Below are positions 35,949-46,200 of a stretch of 64,000 nucleotides of DNA, piece by piece (within the stretch, counting starts at the first letter, position 1; each line of letters begins with the position of its first letter). Under the pieces are notes generated by a model, which worked only from the letters and a program-made list of their open reading frames with translations, ran no database searches and had not been told where the DNA came from. The stretch is from Acidobacteriota bacterium. GTDB lineage: Bacteria > Acidobacteriota > Aminicenantia > Aminicenantales > Saccharicenantaceae. Both the position numbers and the translations under genes were made by a program. The DNA lies in contig JAKLEN010000007.1 in assembly GCA_022711665.1 (NCBI GenBank), positions 120,417 to 184,416 of the forward strand, in the 5' to 3' direction.

Positions 35949-36554
35949 ATGACACGCACGAAGCCGCGCGGCCTGTTCATTGTTTTCGAGGGGATAGACG
36001 GGTCCGGCAAGACGACCCAGGCCCGGCGCCTCCTCCGGCGCCTGCGCCGCCGCGGCCGGCGGGCCGTCTTCTTCCGCGAGCCGACCCGGGGCCGGTGGGG
36101 GAGGGAGATCCGCCGCCTGGCCCGGCGGGCCGATTCCCTGACGCCGAAGGAGGAGCTGGAGCTCTTCGTCAAGGACCGGCGCGAGAACGTGGCCCGCAAC
36201 CTCGAGCCGGCCCTGGCCGCCGGCCGCGACGTCGTGCTCGACCGCTACTACTTCTCGACCATCGCCTACCAGGGGGCCAAGGGCCTGGACCCGGGGCGCA
36301 TCCGGCGGCTGAACGAGTCGTTCGCCATCCCGCCGGACCTGGTGATCGTCCTCGACGTCGAGGCCGCCGCCGGCCTGGCCCGGATCGCCGGCCGCGGATC
36401 CCGGGACGAGCTGTTCGAGCGCGAGGACTATCTCGTCCGGGTGGCCCGCCTCTTCCGCGCCTTCGCCGGGCCGGCCGTCGTCCACGTTGACGGCCGGGGC
36501 GAGCCGCGGGCCATCGCCCGGGCCATCTGGGCCGAGGTCGAGCCACTCATCTAG
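35949..36554 (+). CDS. tmk: Thymidylate kinase
   Basis: A 201-residue dTMP kinase making dTDP for DNA synthesis. The P-loop EGIDGSGKTTQA is near residue 14, the DR(Y/x) motif DRYYFSTIAYQGA near 97, and a LID region with GRGSRDELFERED near 145. There is no ribosome binding site before the ATG, in keeping with the promoter abutting the start codon. It is divergent from htrA and shares a ~160-base promoter region with it. Confidence 0.95.
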   Translation: MTRTKPRGLFIVFEGIDGSGKTTQARRLLRRLRRRGRRAVFFREPTRGRWGREIRRLARRADSLTPKEELELFVKDRRENVARNLEPALAAGRDVVLDRYYFSTIAYQGAKGLDPGRIRRLNESFAIPPDLVIVLDVEAAAGLARIAGRGSRDELFEREDYLVRVARLFRAFAGPAVVHVDGRGEPRAIARAIWAEVEPLI

Positions 36555-36580
36555 CCGGCCCCAGCCGGCGGCCGGTTCCT

Positions 36581-36609
36581 TTGTCATCCCCGGGCCGTTT
36601 TGCTATGAT
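36581..36609 (+). promoter_or_regulatory. Promoter of the class A PBP gene
   Basis: TTGTCA (36581-36586), 17-bp spacer, TATGAT (36604-36609). The expected start near 36616 leaves about 8 bases before the ATG and no ribosome binding site. Confidence 0.7.
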
Positions 36610-36623
36610 GGCCTGCGAACGCC

Positions 36624-39062
36624 ATGAAGATCCCCGGCCTGAAGATCATGATCCGCAAGCCGAAGAAGGGCGCGGTGCTGCGCGCCGCGCTCGTCCTGAT
36701 GCTGACCGGCCTGGCCCTCGGCCTGGGCGCCCTGGCCGGCTCCTACGTCGCCATCAAGGACAACCTGCCCGACGTCACCGACATCGACACCTTCCGGCCG
36801 AAGCTCATCACCACGGTCTACGCGGCCGACGGCCGGCCGGTCAAGGAGTTCGCCGAGGAGCGGCGGGTCGAAGTGGCCTACAGCCGCCTGCCCCTCAACC
36901 TCATCAACGCCATCGTGGCCACGGAGGATCCGACCTTCTTCCGCCACGGCGGGGTCGATCTCCGCGGCATCGTCCGGGCCGTCTGGAACGACGTTTTCAA
37001 GGTCATGGGCGGCAAGCGCCCCGAAGGCGGCAGCACCATCACCCAGCAGCTGGCCCGGTCGCTCTTCCTCCATCGCGAGGTCAGCCTGCGGCGCAAGCTC
37101 AAGGAGCTCTACCTCTCGCGCCGGATCGAGAAGCTCTACTCCAAGGAAAAGATCCTGGAGCTCTACTGCAACCATTTCTTCCTCGGCCACGGGGCCTACG
37201 GCGTCCAGGCCGCGGCCAACCTCTTCTTCGGCAAGGACGTCTCCGCCCTGGATCTCGAGGAAGCGGCCATGATCGCCGGCATCTTCCGCGGCCCGTCCGT
37301 CTATTCCCCCTACTCGAGCAAGTCCCGGACCCTCGACCGCCGCAACCACGTCCTCAACCGCATGGTCAACGAGGGCTTCCTGAGCAAGGCCGAGGGCGAG
37401 GCGGCTAAGGCCCGGCCGATGGACGTCCTGCCGCAGCGGCGGACGAGCGTCGAGTTCGGCGCCTACTTCTTCGAGGAGGTCCGGCGCTATCTCGAGAAAT
37501 CCTACGGCTACGACGGCCTCTACCGGGCCGGGCTCAAGGTTTACACCACCCTCGACCCGACCCTGCAGCGCTACGCCGAGCTGGCCCTGCGCTCGGGCCT
37601 GCGCCGGGTCGAGAACGGGCTCAAGGGCTGGCGGGACGACAAGCCCAACCTCCTGACGGCCGGCCCCGAGGCCGTGAAAGACCTGGTCGCCTCTCCCAAG
37701 GCGCCCCTGGAGGAGCAGTGGCTGCTGAGCTGGGAGAACCAGGCCATCGAGCCGGGCGAAGCCTACGACGCCATCGTTCTGGCGGTCTCCCGGACCGAGG
37801 CCATGGTCCGCCTCAAGAACGCCGTCGGCAGAATGACCTCCAAGGACATCGGCTGGACCAAGGCCGGCCGGCTCGACGCCATCCTCAGGAAGGGCGACGT
37901 CATCCAGGTCAACGTCCTGGCCTTCGACGCCGGGGCCAACGAGGCTTCGGTCTCGCTGACCCAGAAGCCCCTGCGCAACGGCGCCTTCGTGGCCATCGAC
38001 CCGCGGACCGGGCAGATCAAGGCCCTGGTCGGCGGCTACCTCTACCGCGACAGCCAATTCAACCGGGCCGTCCAGGCGCCGCGCCAGACCGGCTCGGTCA
38101 TCAAGCCGCTGCTCTACACGGCCGCCCTGGAGCACGGCTTCACGCCGGCCAGCGTCATCAAGGACGAGCCGGTGACGTTCATCGACCGCTGGAACAACGA
38201 GCCCTGGTCGCCGAAGAACTACGACCGGCAGTACAAGGGCGCGGTCACGGTCCGGACCGGCCTGGAGCAGTCCCGGAACGTCGTCACGGCCACCCTGCTC
38301 GACAACATCTCGCCCCAGGTCGGGGTGGACTACTGCCGCCGTTTCGGCATCACCTCGCCGGTCTATCCCTACCTGTCGCTCAGCCTGGGCACCTTCGAGA
38401 TCACGCTGCTCGAGATGGTCTCGGCCTTTTCGACGTTCCCCGACAAGGGCGTCCGGTTCTCGCCGTATTTCGTCACCCGGATCGAGGACAAGGACGGCAA
38501 TGTCCTGGAGGAGGCCCGGGTCGAATCGCAGGAGGTCATCCCGCCCCAGACGGCCTACATGATGACCTACCTCATGCGCGGCGTCGTCGAGTCGGAGGGC
38601 GGCACCGCCGGCGCGGTCAGCGCCCTGAACTGGCCCCTGGCCGGCAAGACCGGGACGACCGACGATTATTCCGACGCCTGGTTCATGGGCTTCTCGCCCG
38701 ACCTCTGCGCCGGCGTCTGGGTCGGCCACGACCTGCCCGTCCCGCTCGGGCCGAAGCAGACCGGGGCGGCCGCGGCCCTGCCCATCTGGCAGGACTTCTT
38801 CGGCCGGGTCATCGAGGACGCCCGCAAGAAGGCCCAGGACGAGGGGATCGTCGATTTCACGCCGGCCGACTTCGAGGTGCCGGAGAACCTGGTCTTCGTC
38901 GAGATCGACAAGAAGACCGGGCTCCTGGCGACGCCGGCCTGCCGCTATCCCTTCCGCGAGGTTTTCTTTCCCGGCACCGAGCCGTCGCGCTACTGCACGC
39001 TCGCCGATCACCTCCGCGTCTTCGACTATTATTCGAACGACAAGGCGACCGAAGAACACTAG
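36624..39062 (+). CDS. Penicillin-binding protein 1A (class A)
   Basis: An 812-residue bifunctional peptidoglycan synthase. It has a membrane anchor at ~20-42 and a GT51 glycosyltransferase at ~70-235 with catalytic Glu in ATEDPTFFRHGG near 98 and EGGSTITQQLARSL. An OB-like insert follows (~340-450). The transpeptidase has SVIK (Ser near 490), SRN near 552 and KTGTTDDYSDAW near 674. It polymerises and crosslinks the cell wall in the periplasm. No ribosome binding site precedes the ATG. It is followed by two repeat elements. Confidence 0.95.
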   Translation: MKIPGLKIMIRKPKKGAVLRAALVLMLTGLALGLGALAGSYVAIKDNLPDVTDIDTFRPKLITTVYAADGRPVKEFAEERRVEVAYSRLPLNLINAIVATEDPTFFRHGGVDLRGIVRAVWNDVFKVMGGKRPEGGSTITQQLARSLFLHREVSLRRKLKELYLSRRIEKLYSKEKILELYCNHFFLGHGAYGVQAAANLFFGKDVSALDLEEAAMIAGIFRGPSVYSPYSSKSRTLDRRNHVLNRMVNEGFLSKAEGEAAKARPMDVLPQRRTSVEFGAYFFEEVRRYLEKSYGYDGLYRAGLKVYTTLDPTLQRYAELALRSGLRRVENGLKGWRDDKPNLLTAGPEAVKDLVASPKAPLEEQWLLSWENQAIEPGEAYDAIVLAVSRTEAMVRLKNAVGRMTSKDIGWTKAGRLDAILRKGDVIQVNVLAFDAGANEASVSLTQKPLRNGAFVAIDPRTGQIKALVGGYLYRDSQFNRAVQAPRQTGSVIKPLLYTAALEHGFTPASVIKDEPVTFIDRWNNEPWSPKNYDRQYKGAVTVRTGLEQSRNVVTATLLDNISPQVGVDYCRRFGITSPVYPYLSLSLGTFEITLLEMVSAFSTFPDKGVRFSPYFVTRIEDKDGNVLEEARVESQEVIPPQTAYMMTYLMRGVVESEGGTAGAVSALNWPLAGKTGTTDDYSDAWFMGFSPDLCAGVWVGHDLPVPLGPKQTGAAAALPIWQDFFGRVIEDARKKAQDEGIVDFTPADFEVPENLVFVEIDKKTGLLATPACRYPFREVFFPGTEPSRYCTLADHLRVFDYYSNDKATEEH

Positions 39063-39077
39063 CCCCGGGCTCCCTTT

Positions 39078-39295
39078 TAAAAGAACCTTTTTTAGTTTTT
39101 CTCCCATTTCCGGGAGGATCCCTCTCTCCGGCTTGGCTCAGGGCATTGCCTCTTGCTCCCCGGCCCCCCTGGGAACCAGTTCGCACGGTTCCCCCCCGCT
39201 TCGCGGGTCCCCCTCTCCGGCAACGGGGATCATCGAGGCAACGCCCATCGCCGCCGCGAGAGGGAATCCCGGAAATGGGAGAAGTACCCTTTTTA
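39078..39295. repeat. Dispersed MITE-like element, copy B (internally deleted)
   Basis: Left end TTTTTCTCCCATTTCCGGGA then GGATCCCTCTC and CCGGCTTGGCTC; right end GAGAGGGAATCCCGGAAATG then GGAGAAG. It lacks both internal hairpins of copies A and E, and instead has CATTGCCTCTTGCTCCCCGG shared with copy D at 49.0 kb. Confidence 0.8.
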
Positions 39296-39570
39296 GTTCT
39301 TCTCCAGATTCTGGGAAGTCCCTTTCTCGGTCTTTAGCTCGGGGCCGTCACGGAGCGGAGTCGTCGAAGCGACCATCAGAAGCATGGCGGAGCGGCTCGG
39401 AGCCATGCTTCTGGGAGATATCGGGAGAAAGAGCTTTCTTAAGATGTTTCTCAGAATCCCGGCCTCGAGTGCTCGGCTGTGATTCTGACCTCCGCTCCCC
39501 AGAGTCCGCTCCGCGCCGGCCCATTGCCGCCTCGGGAGGGAATCATGGAGATGGGAGAAGAACTAAAAAA
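39296..39570. repeat. Dispersed MITE-like element, copy B' (inverted core)
   Basis: Abuts copy B. Its core is the reverse complement of the core of copies A and E: GTCGTCGAAGCGACCATCAG, then AGAAGCATGGC/GCCATGCTTCT arms, then CTCAGAATC and GATTCTGAC arms. The left terminal repeat is diverged; the right end reads GGAGATGGGAGAAGAAC. Confidence 0.8.
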
Positions 39571-39613
39571 AGGGGCGTCCCTCCCTAACCGGCCATGACG
39601 AGAGGGACGCCCC
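39564..39613 (-). terminator. Rho-independent terminator of the FecR/DUF6600 gene
   Basis: Perfect 12-bp stem GGGGCGTCCCTC/GAGGGACGCCCC (39572-39583 with 39602-39613), followed on the minus strand by a run of seven T. It lies 18 bases past the stop codon of the upstream minus-strand gene. Confidence 0.9.
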
Positions 39614-39630
39614 CCGTTGGAAAGGGGTTG

Positions 39631-41598
39631 CTACTTTCTGTGGGCGCTGCCGCCCGAGGAGCCCCGGGAGCCCGAGGACGAGCCCCGGGACGAGGAGCCC
39701 GAGCTGCGCGACGAGCCGCCGCGCGACGAACCGCCGCTCGACCGCCCCGAGGACCCCGACCGGGAGCCGCTCGAGCTGGACCCGCCCGACCGGACCGACT
39801 TGCCGCCCGACCGTCCCGAAGAAGAAGGCCGGGCGTAGGAACCGCTCGAGGACGAGCGGGTATAGGGCCCGGAGTAGGTCCGGGACCGGCCGCTGCCGCC
39901 GTCGCCGTACGAGGAGGCCCGGCCCTTGATGCTGGGCGAGGACGGGTAACCGTAGGCCGTCCGCCTCTGTCCCGAGGTCACGGCCTGGCTCGAACCGGCG
40001 ATGGAAGGATCGCTCCGGTAGCCGCCGGACGACAGGGCCGCCGAAGCCGACGACGACCCGCCGTCCTTCTTGCGGATGTTGCGTCCGCCGGAGCCCGACG
40101 ACCGGGTCGATCCGGAGGAGCGCTCGCCCTTGCCCTTAGCCGGGCTCTTCACTGTCGAAGCCTTGCCCGAAGCGTCCTTGGTCCCGGACTGGCCCTTGGA
40201 CGGCTCGTCGGGCTTGCGGATGGCCCGCGGGCTGCCGGCCGCGGCCTTGCCGCCGGCGCCAGACCGGCTGCCGACCCTGGCGTCACGCTCCAGGCCGGTC
40301 GAGCGGTCGTTCCGGAGCATGACCCGGTTGCCGTTGATCGGCTCGACGGAGATCTTCGACCCCGCCGGCCGGAGGCCCAGATTCTGATGGGTCAGGCTGA
40401 TCCTGTTCAGACCCTTGAGGGAATCGCCGCGCAGCGCGTTGGCGGCGATGTGCGGGTCCTTCAGGTGGTCCCGCCGGACGACCGTCAGGGCCCGGGAATC
40501 GTAGGGGTAATACGGCCCGTAGTAATGGCCGTAATAGGCGCCGCCCATGATGACGCCGGGATAGCCCCAATAGCTCAGGGGCGCCCAGCCGAAGTACATG
40601 TCATCCCACCACCAGTCCACCCAGGCCGGGCCCCAGAGGCTCATGGGGATCCAGTACCAGCCGAGGTCGACGGCCCAGTGCCAGCGGCCGTAGTGGAACG
40701 TGGCCCAGCCCCAGGAATCGTAGGGCCACCAGGTCCAGCCGGACAGGGGCAGCCAGGTCCAGCGCCCGTTGTAATAGGGGCGCCAGTCGTCGCCGACGTC
40801 GTTGGGCATCCAGACGTCGCCGTAGGGGGCCAGGTAGGTCCAGCGGCCGTTCTCGTCGAGCTCGCCCTCGTAATCGGACAGGTCCTCGGGCAGCCGGCCC
40901 TTGGCGAGCTCCCGTCCGGTGATCGAGGTCCTGGACTCGTTGAACTTGTCGAAGTCGTCGTCGGCCACGGCGATGAACGAGGACGGCTTGGAGGCCAGGC
41001 GGCCCTCGGCGATCTCGAGCCGCTGGGAGGCCTTGAGCAGGGTCGAGCCGTCCTCGCCGGCGGCCTCGATGAGGCCCTTGTAGACCAGGATCTCGGTGTC
41101 CCGGTTCTCGCGGACGTCGACGCGGTAGATGCCGCGGTCGAGGACGTAGAAGGAGGAATCGGCGGTGTGGAGCTCGATGCCCTTTTCCTTCTTCAGCGTG
41201 CCGACGACCAGGAAGACGTGGCCGGACCAGACGCGGAGACGGGCGATGTCGTCGTCCTTCTTGGGCAGGTTCAGCACGTCGACCTTGGTGTCGCTGTCCA
41301 GGCGCAGGTAATTGCCCTTGCCGAAGTGGATCTCGACCCGGCCGTCGGACGTGCCGATGCGGTCGCCCTCGCTGATGGGCATGTTGAGGGCGGCCTCCTC
41401 GTAGCCGAGGTCCGAGGCCCTCTGGACGAAGGCCTTGCCCTCGATGAAGCTCAAGCGGGCGATCGAGTCGTTGGTATATTTGGCGTCCTTGATCTCCTGG
41501 GTGTTCTGCGGCGTCGGCGCCTGAGTTTGCGTCTCTTGGGCGGTCGCGGCGGCCGCGGCCAGGAGGATCGAGGCGGCGATGATGAGTGCCTTCTTCAT
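39631..41598 (-). CDS. FecR-domain, DUF6600 secreted protein with Ser/Gly-rich tail
   Basis: A 655-residue exported protein with a signal peptide at ~1-22. A FecR-like domain (~45-210) includes PISEGDRIGTSDGRVEI and FGKGNYLRLD. A Trp/Tyr-rich DUF6600 domain follows (~255-375: GRWTYLAPYGDVWMPN, GWTWWPYDSWGW). The final ~250 residues are low-complexity Ser/Gly/Arg, probably disordered or surface-exposed. The ATG at 41598 follows GGAGAAGG. FecR domains usually sense or bind ligands in the periplasm; no sigma factor or receptor gene adjoins, so the role is unknown. Confidence 0.85.
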   Translation of the reverse strand: MKKALIIAASILLAAAAATAQETQTQAPTPQNTQEIKDAKYTNDSIARLSFIEGKAFVQRASDLGYEEAALNMPISEGDRIGTSDGRVEIHFGKGNYLRLDSDTKVDVLNLPKKDDDIARLRVWSGHVFLVVGTLKKEKGIELHTADSSFYVLDRGIYRVDVRENRDTEILVYKGLIEAAGEDGSTLLKASQRLEIAEGRLASKPSSFIAVADDDFDKFNESRTSITGRELAKGRLPEDLSDYEGELDENGRWTYLAPYGDVWMPNDVGDDWRPYYNGRWTWLPLSGWTWWPYDSWGWATFHYGRWHWAVDLGWYWIPMSLWGPAWVDWWWDDMYFGWAPLSYWGYPGVIMGGAYYGHYYGPYYPYDSRALTVVRRDHLKDPHIAANALRGDSLKGLNRISLTHQNLGLRPAGSKISVEPINGNRVMLRNDRSTGLERDARVGSRSGAGGKAAAGSPRAIRKPDEPSKGQSGTKDASGKASTVKSPAKGKGERSSGSTRSSGSGGRNIRKKDGGSSSASAALSSGGYRSDPSIAGSSQAVTSGQRRTAYGYPSSPSIKGRASSYGDGGSGRSRTYSGPYTRSSSSGSYARPSSSGRSGGKSVRSGGSSSSGSRSGSSGRSSGGSSRGGSSRSSGSSSRGSSSGSRGSSGGSAHRK

Positions 41599-41689
41599 GG
41601 TCCTTCTCCTATCCATGGGCCTTATCTGCAATAAATATGCCAAGGCTCCCGCCTGAAATCAGGGGGGAAAGGGACTCTCTTCTGTCCTG

Positions 41690-41734
41690 AAAAACGGACG
41701 CCGCCAGGGGGATGAGGACACCCTGGAAGGCGGC
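41690..41734 (-). terminator. Probable terminator after the symporter gene
   Basis: On the minus strand, GCCGCCTTCCAGGG pairs with CCCTGGCGGC (two-base bulge), followed by GTCCG and five T. It lies about 50 bases past the symporter stop. Confidence 0.65.
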
Positions 41735-41784
41735 ACCCCACGGACAGGGGACAGCGCCCCGCCCGTCACCCCTTTGCCCTAACC

Positions 41785-43257
41785 TTACTTTTCGGTCTTG
41801 GGGAAGAACTTCTCCAGCTCCTCCGGTCCTGGCTTGCGGGTCAGCAGGCTGACGATGATCAGGGTGCCGAGCGAAGCGGCCAGCGAGGGATAGATGAGCG
41901 GTATGCCCCAGGGGTCGCCGTCCGGCGCCGGGATGCCCGGTATCTTGGAGAGGATGAAGAAGGTCAGGCAGACGACCGTGCCGGAGATGATCGAGGCCAG
42001 GCCGCCGGCCCTGGTCACCCGCTTCCAGGCCAGGGCGGCGATCAGGGCCGGGGTGATGGCCACGCCGTAGATCGTGTAGGCGAAATAGCTCATCTCCAGG
42101 ACCGACTTGAGCTGGGTGGCCAGCAGGAAGGCCAGCACGCCGATGACGACGATGAGGACCTTCTGCAGGGCCACCAGGTTCTTCTCGCCCGGCGTCTTCT
42201 TCAGGAAGCGCTGGTAGACGTCGCGCATCAAGGTCGTCGAGTTCGAGAGGAGGTAGTTCATGCCCGTCGAGATGACCACGGCGCAGGCCGCCGCGAGTAG
42301 CAGGACGCCCACGGGGAAGGGGACGAGCTGTTTGGCCGCCATGAGCACGACCTTGCCGCCCGCCTTGGGCACGCTCAGGTCGATCTGCCCCTGGAGCTTG
42401 CTGTAGGCGAAGACGGCGATGACGACGACGACCGTCTCGACGAAGATCGTCCCGACCGTCCACCAGGCCACGGCCTTCTTGGCGTCCTTGGCCGACCGGG
42501 CGCTGTAGAACTTCTGATACATGCTCTGGACGCCGAGGAGAAGGAGCATCGTCGACAGGAAGTAGCCGATAGCCTTGAGCCAGGGGTAGACGCCGAACTG
42601 GCTGTTGACCACGTGGAAATAACCGGCTGGCAGCGCCGCCCGGGCCGTGGGCAGACCGCCCGCCGCCGTGATGACGAACGGCACGGCCAGCAGGCAGGCC
42701 AGGATGATGATTATGCCGTTGGGCAGGTCGGTGTAGGCGATGGCCACCATGCCGCCGAGGGCCGTGAACAGGATGACGAAGGCGGCGGCGATGAACGTCC
42801 CGGTCGCCTCCGAGATCGCCCCGCCGGTGATGACGTTGAGGATGAAGCCGCCGGCGACGAACTGGTAGGAGACGATGGAGACGAAGGAGAGGACCAGGGC
42901 GATGGCTCCGAACAGGCGGGCCGCCGGCCCGAAGCGGACCTCGAGGATGTCTCCGACGGTGTACTGACCGAAGGTGTGGATCTTGGCCGCCAGGAAATAG
43001 ATGATGATGATCCCGACCCAGGCGCCGGCGGACAACCAGAGCGCGGAGAAGCCGGCCTTCGAGGCGAACTCGGCGCCGCTGATGAAGGTGCCGGAGCCGA
43101 TCCAGGTGCAGACCAGGGTGAAGACCATGACCTGCCACTTCAGGCTCCGGCCGGCGACCATGAACTGCTCCTGGCTCTTGATGCGCCGCGAGCGGACGAA
43201 GTTGAAGACGGTCAGGACGGCCAGATAGGCCAGAATGATGACGAGATAGATCGACAT
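41785..43257 (-). CDS. Sodium:solute symporter (SSS family)
   Basis: A 490-residue transporter with about 13 membrane helices and SSS-family features: an N-terminal helix, SQEQFMVAGRSLKW near residue 29, TWIGSGTFISGAEFA near 50 and the conserved ALGGMVAIAYTDLPNG near 165. It would import a sugar, amino acid, carboxylate or similar solute with Na+; the substrate cannot be told. The ATG follows GGGAGGAGGGG. It lies 29 bases downstream of smc on the same strand and may share its transcript. Confidence 0.92.
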   Translation of the reverse strand: MSIYLVIILAYLAVLTVFNFVRSRRIKSQEQFMVAGRSLKWQVMVFTLVCTWIGSGTFISGAEFASKAGFSALWLSAGAWVGIIIIYFLAAKIHTFGQYTVGDILEVRFGPAARLFGAIALVLSFVSIVSYQFVAGGFILNVITGGAISEATGTFIAAAFVILFTALGGMVAIAYTDLPNGIIIILACLLAVPFVITAAGGLPTARAALPAGYFHVVNSQFGVYPWLKAIGYFLSTMLLLLGVQSMYQKFYSARSAKDAKKAVAWWTVGTIFVETVVVVIAVFAYSKLQGQIDLSVPKAGGKVVLMAAKQLVPFPVGVLLLAAACAVVISTGMNYLLSNSTTLMRDVYQRFLKKTPGEKNLVALQKVLIVVIGVLAFLLATQLKSVLEMSYFAYTIYGVAITPALIAALAWKRVTRAGGLASIISGTVVCLTFFILSKIPGIPAPDGDPWGIPLIYPSLAASLGTLIIVSLLTRKPGPEELEKFFPKTEK

Positions 43258-43286
43258 CGCCCCTCCTCCCGCCGGCCCGGCCGGCG

Positions 43287-46200
43287 TCAGACTTGGAGAT
43301 CGGGCGGCAGCGGGCCGCCCTTGCGCTCGAGCTTGACCGACAGAAGCCGGGTCATGTTCGGCTCGGCCATGGTCGTGCCGTAGATATAGTCGGCCACTTC
43401 CATCGTCTTGTAGTTGTGGGTGATGATGATGAACTGAGTCTGGTGCTTGATGGCCTTCATCAGGTCGAGGAAGCGGGCCAGGTTGACGTCATCGAGGGCC
43501 GCGTCGACCTCGTCCAGGAAGCAGAACGGCGAGGGCCGGTAGCGGAACAGGGCGAAGAGGAAGGCCATCGAGGTCAGCGATTTCTCGCCGCCCGAGAGCA
43601 GCGACAGGTTCTGGACCCGCTTGCCCGGCGGCTGGGCCGCGATCTCGACGCCGCTCTCGAGGGGATTATCCGGCTCGAGCAGCTTGACCTCGGCGTTGCC
43701 GCCCTTGAACAGGGTGTTGAACAGCTCGCCGAAGTTCTTGTTGACCTCTTCCAGGGCCTTGAGGAACTGGTCCCGGCTCTCCTCGTCGATCTTCTTGATG
43801 GCCTCGACGGTCGAGGAGATGGAGTCGCGCAGGTCCTGCCGCTGCTGGGTCAGGAAGTCGAAGCGCTTCTTCTGCTCGGCGAACTCTTCCTCGGCCATGA
43901 GGTTGACGGCCTTGAAGCGGGTCAGGGCCTCGCGGGTCTCCTCGAGCTCCTTCTCGACGTCCTCGTCGGTCATCTCGGCCAGGGGCCGCCACTTCTTCAG
44001 GGTCCGCCGGGGCTTGGCGGCGGCCGCGGCGGCCGCTTCCGGCCCGGCGGCGGCTTCCGGTTCCGGGGCCGTCCCCGGTTCGCCGGCCGTTTCCTGCCCG
44101 CCCGCCGCTTCTTCGCCTTCCTCCTCGGCCATCTCCCCGGTCACGGCCTCGGCCTCGCCTTCCGCCGGAACGGCGGCCTCCGGCGACTGCGCCGCGGCCA
44201 GCGACTCGGCCCTCAGCTCGGCCAGGGTCTTCTTGAGCTCCTGCCAGCAGGTCTCGTCGAGGTTGACCAGGTCGCGCTCGATCTCGGCCTTGCGGATCTC
44301 GTGGCGGACGCGCTCGTCCTTGGCGGCCTCCTCCTCGTCGCGGCTCTTCTGCATGGCCGTCTCGAACGACTCGAGGGCCTGGCGGGCCTTCTCCAGCTCG
44401 CTCTCGGTGGACTCCAGCCCGGTCTCGGCCGCGGCCCGCTCCTCGGCCAGGGCGGCGGCGTCCCGGCGCAGGTCCGCGATCTCGCCGCGCAGGCGGTCCT
44501 TGTCCTCTTCGCCCTGGCGGATGTCGGCTTCGAGCGACTGGATCTTGGCGGCGGCCGCTTCCTTCCTCTTCTCGGCCGCCCGGATCTGGTCGCCCAGGCC
44601 GTTCATCTTCTCCTGGACCAGGTCGAGCCCCGACCGGGTCTCGAAGAACCGCTGCTCCAGCCCGGCCGCCTCGGCGGCCAGCGCGGCGTGGGACTTCTCC
44701 CGGTCCTCGATGCTCTTCTTCAGGTCCAGGGCCTCGGCTTCGATGCGGGCCAGCCCTTCGCCGGACCCCTGGACGGCCTGGTCGAGGCGGCTCTTCTCGG
44801 TCCGCAGGACCTCGAGCTCGCGGGCCAGGAGCTGCTGCGTCGTCCGGATCCGCTGGCCCTCGCCGGAGCCGTAGCGTTGCTCGCGCTCGCGGTCCTGGAG
44901 GATGCGCTCGGTCCGCTCGATCTCCTCGCGGACGGCGGCCAGGCCGGCCTCGAGGCCGGCCACGGCCCGGGCCTTCTCCTCGATCTCGGCTGCGACCGGC
45001 CGGGACTCGTCCTCGACGCGGCCGATCTCCGCCTCGAGCCGGCGGATCTCGGAAGCCAGGACCACGGCGCCGTCGGCCTTTTCGCCGAGCTTGAGAAGCC
45101 CCGATGAGAGCAGCAGGTCGCCCGACCGGGTCAGGAAATTCAGCCCGGGATGGTCGAGCCAGAGGCGCACGGCCGTGTCCACGTCCCCGACGATGACGGC
45201 GTCCTCGAGGCCGGCCAGCCGGCCCTGGAGCCGCTCGTCCGGCTCGATGAGGCTCTTTAGCTGTCCGACGACGCCGGGCCGTTCCAGGACGGTGGCCGGC
45301 ACGGACGGCCGGGCCGCCGCCGGGACGAGCAGGTAGGTGCCGCGCAGGCCGGCCGGCAGGCCCTGGAGGAACTCCTCGGCCGGGACGACCCGGGCCCGGG
45401 CGCCCTCGCGCCAGAAGGCGTCGAAGAGGGCGGCGTTCTCGGGGCTGGTCCGGATGAGGTCGGCGAGGATGCCCAGGCCGCCGGGGACGTCGGCGGGCAC
45501 GGTCTCGCGGGCCTTCTCGTCGATCCGGCGCAGGGCCTGGAGGTGGAAGGCGGCTTCCTCGCGGCGCGACCGCAGGGCCTCGAGCCGGCCCCGGGCCTCG
45601 TCCAGGGCCGAGGCGGCGCCGGCCAGGGCCGTCTTGGCGTCCTCGGCCCGGCCGATGAGCGCTTCGCGGGCCTCCCGCCCGGCGGCGACGTCCTGTTCCA
45701 GGGCGGCCGTGCGGGCGTCGTTGTCCTTCAGGGCGGCGTCCTGGGCGGCCAGCTGGGCGGTCAGCTTCTCTTCCTGCCGCAGGAGGAGCTCGAGCTCCTT
45801 GTCGGCCCGGGCGCCCTCGTTAGTGGCCTCGGTCTGGGCCTGGAGGGCCTGGAGATAGAAGCCCCGCAGGCGCTCGATCTCCTGCCCGGCTCGCTGCCGT
45901 TCGTCCTTGGCGGCGGCGACGCGGGCGGCCGAGGCTTCGACCTCGGTCCGGCTGGCCTCGAGCGAGCCTTCGAGCTCGGCCACGCGGGACTTGAGCTCCT
46001 CGATCTCCCGGGTCAGATGGAGGACGTCCTCGAGAAGCTCGTTGCGGTCGGCCTCGGCCCGGGCTCTCTTTTCCTCGAAGAACTCGATCCGCTTGGACTC
46101 GCGGTCGACGTCGCCATCGAGGCGGGCGGCCCGGGACTTCAGGCCGAAGAGCTTCTCCTGGCCCTCCTTGAGGACCTTTTCCAGGGCCCAGAGGTCGTTG

